A stretch of DNA of 7,141 nt from Immundisolibacteraceae bacterium (GTDB taxonomy: Bacteria; Pseudomonadota; Gammaproteobacteria; Immundisolibacterales; Immundisolibacteraceae), in NCBI GenBank assembly GCA_019090185.1, contig JAHRWJ010000272.1, positions 1 to 7,141 on the forward strand, written 5' to 3'. Position numbers and translations under genes: made by a program. Of this stretch, positions 1-6,176 are shown piece after piece (positions within the stretch are counted from its first letter, which is position 1; each line of letters starts with the position of its first letter). Below the pieces are notes generated by a model that had not been told where the DNA came from, searched no databases, and saw nothing but the letters and a program-made list of their open reading frames with translations.

Positions 1-771
1 CAACTACTCAGCGATGCTATTGCTGGCGCTGACGGTTGTTTTTACCTGGCAGCGAATTCACAGTTAAGTGCCGATTGGGACCAATCAGCATTGGCCCATC
101 AGGCGAATCTGGTCGGTTTTATGAACCTGTTGGAGGCTGTTCGAGGCCTGCAGATGCCCGTTGTTTACGCCTCCTCTTGTGCTGTTTATGGCGATAACGC
201 CGATGAGTTACTAACCGAACGTTCTCAGGTTCGGCCATTGTCAGCTTACGCTGCCGATAAACTCGGTTGCGAACAACATGCAAGGGTAGCTTCCTTGGTT
301 CATGGTGTGCCGACCGTAGGCTTACGAATTTTTAATGTTTATGGGCCAAGGCAGCCAGGTGAGTCCCCTTATAGCCGATTGATTAGCCATTATTTGAATC
401 AACTTCTAGAAGGTGATCGGGTGGTTATTGCGGGGGATGGTGGTCAGTTTATTGATTTGATCTATGTCACCGATGTGGCGCGCTTTCTCTATGCGGCGAT
501 GACTCACATGGGCCGGCTACCGGGTTTATTTAATGTCTGTTCTGGGCAGGCCCTCACACACACCCAGCTGGTTAACCAGTTAATGCGCATCACCGGCATT
601 GAGCTGCCTATCCGTTATCAGCGTGTAAAGCAGGCGCAGATCAGGGTAGCCGTCGGCGATCCACGCCGCGCCCATCAATTACTGGGTGTGCGGGCGCAGC
701 GTAGCTTAGACAGTGGTTTACGACAGTTGGTTGATCAGTTGCTGGAGCGGCAGCTGAGCAATGATGAATGA
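1..771 (+). CDS. NAD-dependent epimerase/dehydratase (SDR, GalE/WcaG-like), 5' partial
   Basis: The frame is open from the first base, so the N-terminus lies outside the window; 256 residues are visible. The family is the extended short-chain dehydrogenases, which use tightly bound NAD(P) to epimerise or dehydrate nucleotide sugars in the cytoplasm. The NAD-binding GxxGxxG motif would be upstream and is not seen. What is seen, numbered from the window edge: FYLAAN near 14-19 (the usual HLAA strand), SSCAVYG at 58-64, the catalytic pair in YAADK (Tyr83, Lys87), RIFNVYGPRQ after it, and FIDLIYVTDVA in place of the usual RDFIYVDDVA. The C-terminal half therefore looks complete, and the gene stops at TGA 769-771. 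A TTG at 91 could be mistaken for a start, but homology clearly continues upstream of it. It is convergent with the regulator gene at 790. The substrate cannot be told; polysaccharide or O-antigen sugar synthesis is likely. The family call is firm, the exact reaction is not. Confidence 0.93.
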   Translation, partial: QLLSDAIAGADGCFYLAANSQLSADWDQSALAHQANLVGFMNLLEAVRGLQMPVVYASSCAVYGDNADELLTERSQVRPLSAYAADKLGCEQHARVASLVHGVPTVGLRIFNVYGPRQPGESPYSRLISHYLNQLLEGDRVVIAGDGGQFIDLIYVTDVARFLYAAMTHMGRLPGLFNVCSGQALTHTQLVNQLMRITGIELPIRYQRVKQAQIRVAVGDPRRAHQLLGVRAQRSLDSGLRQLVDQLLERQLSNDE

Positions 772-789
772 CTTAAGACAATGCGCTGA

Positions 790-2184
790 TCAATTGCCCC
801 AGGACTGTTTTTTTCTATACAGCGTCGATGGGCTCACTTCCAGCAGGGCAGCTGCTCGGGGTATGTTGCCTTGACAGGCCTCAATGGCCGCCTCAATGGC
901 CAGGCGTTCGGTGGTTGCCAACGATTGAATGGTTTGATCGATTGGGCTATCGGTGGCAGGGTCTGGATGGGAGGGTTTGATCAGGTGGGCGATATCTTTT
1001 TGGTTCAGGGTTGAATCTAACGGCGGAGGTAGATGTTCCTGGGTGACGATCTCTTCGTCGTGCAAGACGACAATATTGCGGATCACGTTTTGTAGCTGGC
1101 GAACATTGCCCGGCCAATCGTAACGGCACAGAATGACCTCAACGGCAGCCGCAAAACCTTTGAAGTTACGGTTTTCTTCCGCCGCATAGGTGACTAAAAA
1201 GTGATTGGCAATCTCCAGTATGTCGTCACTACGTTCCCGTAACGGCGGCAGGTTGACCGGCACCACGTGTAATCGATAATAGAGATCTTCGCGCAGCCGG
1301 CCGCTGGCGACCGCTTCTAGCGGTTCTCGATTGGTGGCACAAATAAATCGGATATTGACGGTCTCAACTGCGTTGCTACCGACCTTCTGGAAGGTGCCTG
1401 TTTGAACAAACCGCAGTAGTTTGATCTGTAATTCCAGACTCATCTCAGTAATTTCGTCGAGGAACAGGGTCCCGCCATCGGCTAACGATGCTGCGCCTTG
1501 ACGCGTTGTAGATGCCCCGGTGAAGGCGCCTTTGATATGGCCGAAAATTTCGCTTTCCATCAGGTTGTGGGGAATAGCGCCGCAGTTGATCGCAACAAAC
1601 GACCGGTCTGAACGTTTACTTTGCTGGTGGATCGCTTCCGCGCAGACCTCTTTACCGGTTCCCGACTCGCCGGTGATAAATACCGATGCCTTGCTCGGGG
1701 CGGCTGAATCAATAATGCGATAGACGGCCTGCATCGGCAGGCTGCCACCGATGAAACCGTGATATCGGTCACGATCAAAGGTGGTTTTTAATTCCTCAAC
1801 CAAATCCTGTAACTGGTGTTTTTCCAGGGTGTTATGAATGGTGGTTTTAAGGCGGTCAGCGCTGACCGGTTTTTCAAGGAAATCCTGAGCGCCCGCCTGC
1901 ATCACGTCTACGGCCACATCAACACTGTTTAAAGAGGTGATCACTACCACCGCTGTGGGCAATTCCTGCTCACGGATCCAACGCAGAATTTCCCGACCGT
2001 CAATGTCTGGTAGCTTCAGATCAAGCAGCACCAAATGGGGCGGTTGATCAGCGATAGCGCTCATGGCGGCTTCGCCGCTACTGACGTGGGTCAGATTAAT
2101 AGGCTCGCTGGTGAGATAACTCTGAAACAGCGCTGCAATCGGTGCCGAGTCTTCCACTAGCAGCACATTGGGTGTTCCCGCCAT
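790..2184 (-). CDS. LuxO-like sigma-54-dependent response regulator (REC-AAA+-Fis HTH)
   Basis: This 464-residue NtrC-class activator would remodel sigma-54 RNA polymerase at -24/-12 promoters when phosphorylated. Domains from the chosen start: receiver 5-118, with acidic pair Glu11-Asp12, phospho-acceptor Asp55 in LLDLKLPDIDG, Thr83 and Lys105; AAA+ domain about 143-380, with Walker A GESGTGKE at 172-179, sigma-54-contacting GAFTGA at 219-224, Walker B GGTLFLDE at 237-244 and REDLYYRL near 298; Fis-type helix-turn-helix about 427-462 (GNIPRAAALLEVSPSTLYRK). Several stretches (DSAAPSKASVFITGESGTGK, LLRFVQTGTFQKVGS, WPGNVRQLQNVIRNIVVL, the HTH) read almost as Vibrio LuxO from memory; no alignment was run. 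The frame opens at TTG 2202, but that start would lie over the Shine-Dalgarno. ATG 2184 has GGAGG six bases upstream, and ATG 2187 has it three bases upstream. The gene follows the kinase by 33 bp, so the two are probably co-transcribed. All catalytic residues look intact. LuxO-family membership is likely; a quorum-sensing role is inference. Confidence 0.95.
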   Translation of the reverse strand: MAGTPNVLLVEDSAPIAALFQSYLTSEPINLTHVSSGEAAMSAIADQPPHLVLLDLKLPDIDGREILRWIREQELPTAVVVITSLNSVDVAVDVMQAGAQDFLEKPVSADRLKTTIHNTLEKHQLQDLVEELKTTFDRDRYHGFIGGSLPMQAVYRIIDSAAPSKASVFITGESGTGKEVCAEAIHQQSKRSDRSFVAINCGAIPHNLMESEIFGHIKGAFTGASTTRQGAASLADGGTLFLDEITEMSLELQIKLLRFVQTGTFQKVGSNAVETVNIRFICATNREPLEAVASGRLREDLYYRLHVVPVNLPPLRERSDDILEIANHFLVTYAAEENRNFKGFAAAVEVILCRYDWPGNVRQLQNVIRNIVVLHDEEIVTQEHLPPPLDSTLNQKDIAHLIKPSHPDPATDSPIDQTIQSLATTERLAIEAAIEACQGNIPRAAALLEVSPSTLYRKKQSWGN

Positions 2185-2190
2185 CATTGG

Positions 2191-2195
2191 CCTCC
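2191..2195 (-). promoter_or_regulatory. Shine-Dalgarno of the LuxO-like gene
   Basis: Read on the minus strand, GGAGG is followed by CCAATG and then ATG, giving six bases to the ATG at 2184 and three to the ATG at 2187. It lies inside the codons that would follow a TTG start at 2202. This argues for 2184 (or 2187) as the true start, with a protein beginning MAGTPNVLLVED. Confidence 0.7.
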
Positions 2196-2217
2196 AGGGC
2201 AAATCAATCGGTTAAAG

Positions 2218-5139
2218 TTAACCAAAACCTTTATCGGCTCGCTGGGCTAATTGGTTAAGTGAGTTTTTTGCGATCTCTTCTAAATTACGCGCTAAATCAA
2301 AGGCTTTCTGGAACTTATCCTCACGACAGAGCTGCTCTATTTGCCGAGCAACTTTATGTAGCTTTGGGTTGCCATGGGCAGCGGCTGAGCTGCCCAATGT
2401 ATGGCATTCAAACTCCAGTTGTTCACCGTTAATCTGTTGACAGGCACTATTAATGAGATCGACTCGAGTCCAGGAATCGCTGATGTAAAGTTTCAGCAAC
2501 TGCGGGACTACGGTCGCATCGGTATCTCTAACCAGCTGTAACAAAACCCGCTCATCGACGTATTCAGAGCCACCTATCTGGCTGTTTATTGGTAGGCCTG
2601 ATTGATCGCTTTCAGTGTCGATAAATGGGTCACAAAGGCTGTTTTCATCGTGAGGTTTTTTGACGGCTGCAACGACTCCGGTCCAGCGAGCAATACAATG
2701 TAACGTTTGTGCTCGGTCCATCGGTTTGGTGAGATAGTCATCCATGCCGGCGGCCAAAAACCGTTCCCGATCACCACTCAGCGCGTGGGCGGTCAGCGCA
2801 ATAATCGGCGGCAGTAACTGATGACCGGCTAAACGGCGTATCTGGGCTGCGGCGGTCATGCCATCCATTTCTGGCATTGAGATATCCATTAGCACCACAT
2901 CAAACGGCAGCGCCCGAACCGCATCCACCGCCTCACGGCCATTGGCCACCGTATCAACTCGCAACCCGGCGGCTTCAAGCACACTTTTGGCCACCATTTG
3001 GTTTGCCGGATTATCTTCAGCGAGCAATACCCGGGTATTGGCACGAGGGGTCAGGGAGGGCTCGACCAGGCTGGGTTCGGTTTCACACTGTTCTGGTTCA
3101 GCAAGCTCCATTTCGATGGCAAAATTAAAGCAGCTTCCATGTCCGGGAATGCTGCTGACCTGAATTTCGCCGTTCATCAACTCGACTAACCGCTTGCAGA
3201 TTGCTAGCCCAAGCCCGGTGCCCTCGTGGCTACGGGCGTGACTCTGATCGGCCATGGTGAATTCTTCAAACAGAGAGATCAGGCTGCTTTCGGGAATGCC
3301 GATGCCGCTATCTTCAACCTGACATTGAAACCTCATCAGGTTGTCAGCGCTGACCAGCGCGCTGGCACTTACGGTGATCTGGCCCTGTTCGGTAAATTTC
3401 ACCGCGTTATTGATTAAATTGAGCAATATTTGACGAATTCGATCCGGATCTGCGCTACAGAATTTGGGCAGTTTAGGGTCAATTTGAAGGGTCAGCGCAA
3501 GCCCCTTGGTTTGGGCCTGGGGTTTCATGATTTCAACCGTGTTGGAGAGCAGCCGGTGGAGGTCAAAACCGACCTTTTCAAGCTCCAGTTTCTCTGCCTC
3601 CATTTTCGAAAAGTCGAGAATGTCGTTAATCAGGTTTAGCAGTAATTCACCTGACTCGCGGCCGGTGCGCACCAGCCGTTTTTGCTCAGCGGTCATATCC
3701 GTATCCCGCAGCAGACCCAGAATGCCGAGTACCGCATTCATCGGCGTACGAATCTCGTGGCTCATGGTGGCTAGAAATCCAGATTTGGCTCGATTAGCGG
3801 TTTCTGCTGCTTCAATTGCGTTTTGTAGTTGCTGTTCAGTTCTGACTCGCTCTGTAATATCTCTGAGGACTCCGACATGGCTCAAACTGCCGGGCAGTTC
3901 CAGGGGTGCGGCACTGAGCTCTATTGGAAACTGTCGCCCGTTGCGGTGACGACCGAGTAATTCGCCATGTTCCAATGCCGTCTCAAAACTGAAAGTGGTG
4001 CCGATAGGCAGTTCGGTTGGCGCAACCACTATTGATGACAGGTCGTCGCCGATCACCTCAAGTCGGGAGTAACCAAATATTTTTTCAGCCGCCGGGTTAT
4101 AGGTCTGAATTTTGCCCTTGCTGCTCACGGTAATAATGCCATCTGTCACAGTGCGTAAAATCGCTCGTTGCAGGGTTTCACTGTTTTGTAGTGAGGTTTC
4201 GGCAATTTTGCGTTCGTTGACCTCGCGCTGTAACGATTGCTGAATACGGAAGTAATCGAGGATCAACCCTACCAATGGCACCGAATAGGCAATCACCTTC
4301 ATGCCGTGGGCAATATTGAAGTGGCTATCAAATAGGGCGGTCGAGCCAAACACCATATGTAGCTGGGTAACAATTTCTGGCACCGCGCTGATCATCAGGG
4401 CATGGGTAAACAGGCTCGGCCGACGACGGTATAAACGTGGGTAGACAATGGTGCCGGCAAGCAGGAACAGCACCAGGGGTATCACATCATAAGGGCGGCT
4501 AATGAGCTCATCATTAAAGGTGGTTTGTGGCAGGTTGGTGCTGGTTGCAGCCAGGTGAATTACCCCATAAGCGATAAACCCAAACAGCAGACTGATTGCC
4601 ACTACGAATTTGATTCCTGATCGGCGCTGATGGATCGGGCTCTGTAGTAGAAGGATCGCTGCCCCGCCAATCATGATCAGCGCGGTGAAGGAGCGGCACA
4701 GGGCCCAGGTGAACGGAATCAGGTCACGATTGTCGGCCACTGCCTCAATCAGCCGATCGGCGGCCAGGGTGTGAAAAGCGTCCATGCAACCGGCCATGAA
4801 AAACGCAACACCGATAATCGGCGTGGTGGCGTCACGGGTGATCTGGTAGTGGCCAAAGGCCAGGAAGGCCACGAAAACCGCTACCGCAAACGCGCTCCAT
4901 TCCACCAGTGTGTGGTTGAATGCACCAGCCAGGGCTTGAAACTGGGCATCGATTACCAGCTCAGCGGGCGCATGCTGGGCCCAGGCGAGGTCCAGTGGTC
5001 TGGAAAAAGTACCAAAATCGACGCCCAACAGTGTCATCAACAAGGGCGTGACACAGATCACAAGCAACAGCGTGATTAGATGGGTGGGCATACGAGTCGT
5101 TGAGTCGTATGCCGGTGTTGATAGGGGAGTTTCTGGCAT
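2218..5139 (-). CDS. membrane-bound hybrid histidine kinase (multi-TM sensor-PAS-HK-REC-HPt)
   Basis: This 973-residue inner-membrane sensor kinase carries a whole phosphorelay in one chain. Residues 19-296 hold about eight hydrophobic segments (roughly 19-40, 80-97, 107-123, 142-165, 176-198, 217-235, 243-265, 278-296) with short loops. The pattern FNHTLVEWSAF / CMDAFHTL / WALCRSF looks MASE3-like, but that name is tentative. A short coiled coil (298-320) leads to a PAS domain (about 320-430, ending VLRDITER). The kinase core follows: H-box SHEIRTPMN with His461, N-box LLNLINNAVKF 572-582, G1 EDSGIG 609-614, G2 GTGLGLA 640-646. The receiver (about 702-815) has Glu708-Asp709, Asp752, Thr783 and Lys805. 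An HPt domain (about 855-960) has His913 in ECHTLGSSAAAHG; the Lys usual three residues after the His is Gly here. ATG 5139 has only a weak purine stretch upstream, and an internal ATG at 5091 has none better. The LuxO-like regulator gene 33 bp downstream is its likely phosphate acceptor. The signal sensed is unknown. Confidence 0.95.
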   Translation of the reverse strand: MPETPLSTPAYDSTTRMPTHLITLLLVICVTPLLMTLLGVDFGTFSRPLDLAWAQHAPAELVIDAQFQALAGAFNHTLVEWSAFAVAVFVAFLAFGHYQITRDATTPIIGVAFFMAGCMDAFHTLAADRLIEAVADNRDLIPFTWALCRSFTALIMIGGAAILLLQSPIHQRRSGIKFVVAISLLFGFIAYGVIHLAATSTNLPQTTFNDELISRPYDVIPLVLFLLAGTIVYPRLYRRRPSLFTHALMISAVPEIVTQLHMVFGSTALFDSHFNIAHGMKVIAYSVPLVGLILDYFRIQQSLQREVNERKIAETSLQNSETLQRAILRTVTDGIITVSSKGKIQTYNPAAEKIFGYSRLEVIGDDLSSIVVAPTELPIGTTFSFETALEHGELLGRHRNGRQFPIELSAAPLELPGSLSHVGVLRDITERVRTEQQLQNAIEAAETANRAKSGFLATMSHEIRTPMNAVLGILGLLRDTDMTAEQKRLVRTGRESGELLLNLINDILDFSKMEAEKLELEKVGFDLHRLLSNTVEIMKPQAQTKGLALTLQIDPKLPKFCSADPDRIRQILLNLINNAVKFTEQGQITVSASALVSADNLMRFQCQVEDSGIGIPESSLISLFEEFTMADQSHARSHEGTGLGLAICKRLVELMNGEIQVSSIPGHGSCFNFAIEMELAEPEQCETEPSLVEPSLTPRANTRVLLAEDNPANQMVAKSVLEAAGLRVDTVANGREAVDAVRALPFDVVLMDISMPEMDGMTAAAQIRRLAGHQLLPPIIALTAHALSGDRERFLAAGMDDYLTKPMDRAQTLHCIARWTGVVAAVKKPHDENSLCDPFIDTESDQSGLPINSQIGGSEYVDERVLLQLVRDTDATVVPQLLKLYISDSWTRVDLINSACQQINGEQLEFECHTLGSSAAAHGNPKLHKVARQIEQLCREDKFQKAFDLARNLEEIAKNSLNQLAQRADKGFG

Positions 5140-5229
5140 AGAAATTTCGTCCCGGATAAACCTATTGTTTAGGGGCCAGGGGATGTTGGCTAACTTTGGT
5201 TGTCGACCCAGTCGCTGAGTACATTAGTT

Positions 5230-5252
5230 AAGGAACCTCTGAAAAACGCTGA
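5230..5252 (+). repeat. left terminal inverted repeat of the MITE-like element
   Basis: This 23-bp repeat, beginning AAGGAACCTCTGAAAA, pairs with the reverse complement of 5404-5426. The mismatches are at 5235/5421, 5238/5418 and 5242/5414. The nine inner bases, AAAACGCTGA-like, match without a break. Confidence 0.65.
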
Positions 5253-5403
5253 ATTCGCATCTGTCCCGCTCAGAGCATCCAGCTTTTTTGTCGCCCCATG
5301 GCGCCTACTGTTGGTGCAAAACCGCGCGACAGTCCCGCTATTACCATCCGGTAAGGGGTGCAAGCGCCTTAAATCTGAATGGCCTGAAAGGGCCCTTCTT
5401 TAC

Positions 5404-5426
5404 TCAGCGTTTTCCAGCGGCTCCTT
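5404..5426 (-). repeat. right terminal inverted repeat of the MITE-like element
   Basis: This is the inverted partner of 5230-5252, with 20 of 23 positions matching. Similarity stops sharply on the inner side (5403 against 5253) and on the outer side (5427 against 5229), as expected for the termini of a discrete element. Confidence 0.65.
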
Positions 5427-5511
5427 GAGACTGGCGTTCAGGGTCGGCATCAAGCTATTTGGTACTGGCTTTGGCTGTTTTGGCGTTGGCGGTTGATCAC
5501 CGGTTATTTCA

Positions 5512-5910
5512 TCATTTCACCAAGCTTAGGGCTTTATGCGCTTTTTTAGAGAGGGCTTGCAGCGCAAATGGCTTGGTTAGGTAATCGACGGCACCCAGTG
5601 CAAAGGCATCTTCAATATCACCAATTTTGTCGCGCCCGGTGAGCATCAACACGGGAATACCAGCAGTTTTCGACGCGGCTTTAAGCTGGCGTAAAATTTC
5701 AGGACCATCGATGCCTGGCAGCATCCAGTCAAGGATCACAAGGTCAGGATGGACTTTGTTGATCAGCTTTAGGCCGGATTCACCATCGCTAGCCTGATAG
5801 ACCGCAAATTGATCGCGCTTGTCAAACCGGTATTGCACCTGGCGTTGTAGGCTGGCATCGTCATCGATGATTAATACTTTGGGTTTGGTTGATCCAAATT
5901 TAAACAGCAT
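5512..5910 (-). CDS. stand-alone receiver (CheY/Spo0F-like) response regulator
   Basis: This 132-residue protein is a single receiver domain with no output domain. Its canonical residues are all present: the acidic cluster in VLIIDDDASLQ (Asp16-18), phospho-acceptor Asp60 in VILDWMLPGIDG, Thr92 in LMLTGRD and Lys113 in YLTKPF. It should therefore be phosphorylatable and act through protein contacts, as a phosphorelay intermediate, a phosphate sink or an allosteric partner. ATG 5910 is well supported: AGGAAG sits six bases upstream (5917-5922) and the receiver fold begins within ten residues. A near-consensus sigma-54 promoter lies just upstream (5947-5962). The neighbours are a phosphatase-type response regulator upstream and the hybrid kinase downstream. 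The HPt of that kinase is a plausible phosphate source, but the partner is inferred from position only. It ends at TGA 5512-5514. Confidence 0.93.
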   Translation of the reverse strand: MLFKFGSTKPKVLIIDDDASLQRQVQYRFDKRDQFAVYQASDGESGLKLINKVHPDLVILDWMLPGIDGPEILRQLKAASKTAGIPVLMLTGRDKIGDIEDAFALGAVDYLTKPFALQALSKKAHKALSLVK

Positions 5911-5916
5911 GTAGAG

Positions 5917-5922
5917 CTTCCT
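5917..5922 (-). promoter_or_regulatory. Shine-Dalgarno of the stand-alone receiver gene
   Basis: AGGAAG on the minus strand is six bases from the ATG at 5910. The inferred transcript start of the sigma-54 promoter (near 5936) leaves a leader of about 26 bases that just contains this site. Confidence 0.65.
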
Positions 5923-5946
5923 GTGGCGTTGCTTTCAGAAAACAAT

Positions 5947-5962
5947 TGCAACTGCTATGCCA
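5947..5962 (-). promoter_or_regulatory. putative sigma-54 (-24/-12) promoter of the receiver gene
   Basis: On the minus strand the sequence is TGGCATAGCAGTTGCA. Against the RpoN consensus TGGCACG-N4-TTGCA it differs only at the sixth and seventh bases. The invariant GG (5961-5960) and GC (5949-5948) are exactly ten bases apart. It points at the receiver gene, with transcription expected to start near 5936, about 26 bases before the ATG. Sigma-54 promoters need an activator with a GAFTGA loop, and one is encoded 3 kb downstream on the same strand. No equally good site was found in the kinase upstream gap. Confidence 0.6.
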
Positions 5963-6092
5963 GCTAGCTCGACGATCCCAAATACCCTTTTTAAAGCGTT
6001 GATATATATGGTTGAAATTCTATTGGAGGCGTCTTGGTAGATTGGCGGATATTGAATTGAGTAATAACAGAGCGTTGACAATGCCCGCCAAT

Positions 6093-6105
6093 TCGCAGAA
6101 TGCGA
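6093..6105. promoter_or_regulatory. candidate activator-binding dyad (LuxO-operator-like)
   Basis: TCGCA-GAA-TGCGA is a perfect five-base inverted repeat with a three-base spacer. The Vibrio LuxO operator, as I remember it, is TTGCA-N3-TGCAA with an A/T-rich spacer. This site has the same length and symmetry and differs by one symmetrical base per half. It lies about 135 bp upstream of the -24 element and about 160 bp upstream of the expected start, a normal distance for a sigma-54 enhancer. The recognition helix of the local activator (SPSTLYRKKQSW) resembles that of LuxO, which makes the match sensible. A chance palindrome cannot be excluded. Confidence 0.35.
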
Positions 6106-6176
6106 TGCAAAAACATCAACTAACGTGGGCCGCAGGTGGAGGGTCGGTTGCACTCTGGTTGCGACGACAGATGACG

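Larger units (their letters stand above)
5230..5426. mobile_element. MITE-like element: 197 bp with 23-bp terminal inverted repeats, no transposase
   Basis: The two ends, 5230-5252 and 5404-5426, are inverted copies of each other, matching at 20 of 23 positions by hand (left AAGGAACCTCTG..., right ...GGCTCCTT). The 151 bp between them hold no transposase frame. Inside are small hairpins (TTACC-atcc-GGTAA at 5341-5354 and TAAGG...CCTTA at 5352-5371) and an 8-bp direct repeat GTCCCGCT (5263-5270 and 5332-5339). Size and structure fit a non-autonomous miniature element or a collapsed insertion sequence. The flanks give no exact target-site duplication (TTAA left against TTGA right if the ends are taken at GGAACC), so it may be old. 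The termini vaguely recall IS-type ends, but I cannot name the family. A structured RNA or bidirectional regulatory palindrome is the alternative. Confidence 0.55.
5140..5511. other. 372-bp intergenic region between kinase and receiver genes
   Basis: No convincing gene is seen here. The middle is taken up by the inverted-repeat element at 5230-5426. The 90 bp next to the kinase (5140-5229) should hold the kinase-operon promoter, but I find no good sigma-70 hexamer pair. No GG-N10-GC sigma-54 arrangement with the usual flanking bases was found on either strand. The 85 bp next to the receiver gene (5427-5511) show no clear hairpin with a T-run for termination. A plus-strand open frame across 5200-5496 crosses the inverted repeats and has no family-like residues, so it is not called. 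Confidence 0.6.

Noticed and set aside
3194..3206. TTGCA-GAT-TGCTA, nine of ten bases of a LuxO-type dyad.
   Set aside because: It encodes part of the conserved kinase ATP-binding region and has no promoter beside it; codon content explains it.
3506..3949. A 147-codon plus-strand open frame opposite the kinase.
   Set aside because: It is antisense to the H-box and N-box region of a clear kinase; its serine/arginine-rich composition is typical of a shadow frame.
4276..4291. TGGCACCGAATAGGCA on the plus strand, a GG-N10-GC sigma-54-like site.
   Set aside because: It lies inside the kinase coding region, antisense to it, lacks the TT of the -12 element, and no plus-strand gene follows.
5185..5192. 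Minus-strand TAGCCAAC, an 8-base match to the conserved part of Vibrio Qrr small RNAs as remembered.
   Set aside because: The surrounding conserved Qrr sequence is missing, no sigma-54 promoter precedes it, and no terminator hairpin with a T-run follows. Eight bases alone are likely chance.
5200..5496. A 98-codon plus-strand open frame in the kinase-receiver gap.
   Set aside because: It runs straight across the inverted-repeat element, lacks a credible ribosome site, and shows no recognisable domain.
5935..6153. A 72-codon minus-strand open frame in the gap upstream of the receiver gene.
   Set aside because: It starts at GTG with no Shine-Dalgarno, shows no family-like composition, and covers the putative promoter and dyad.
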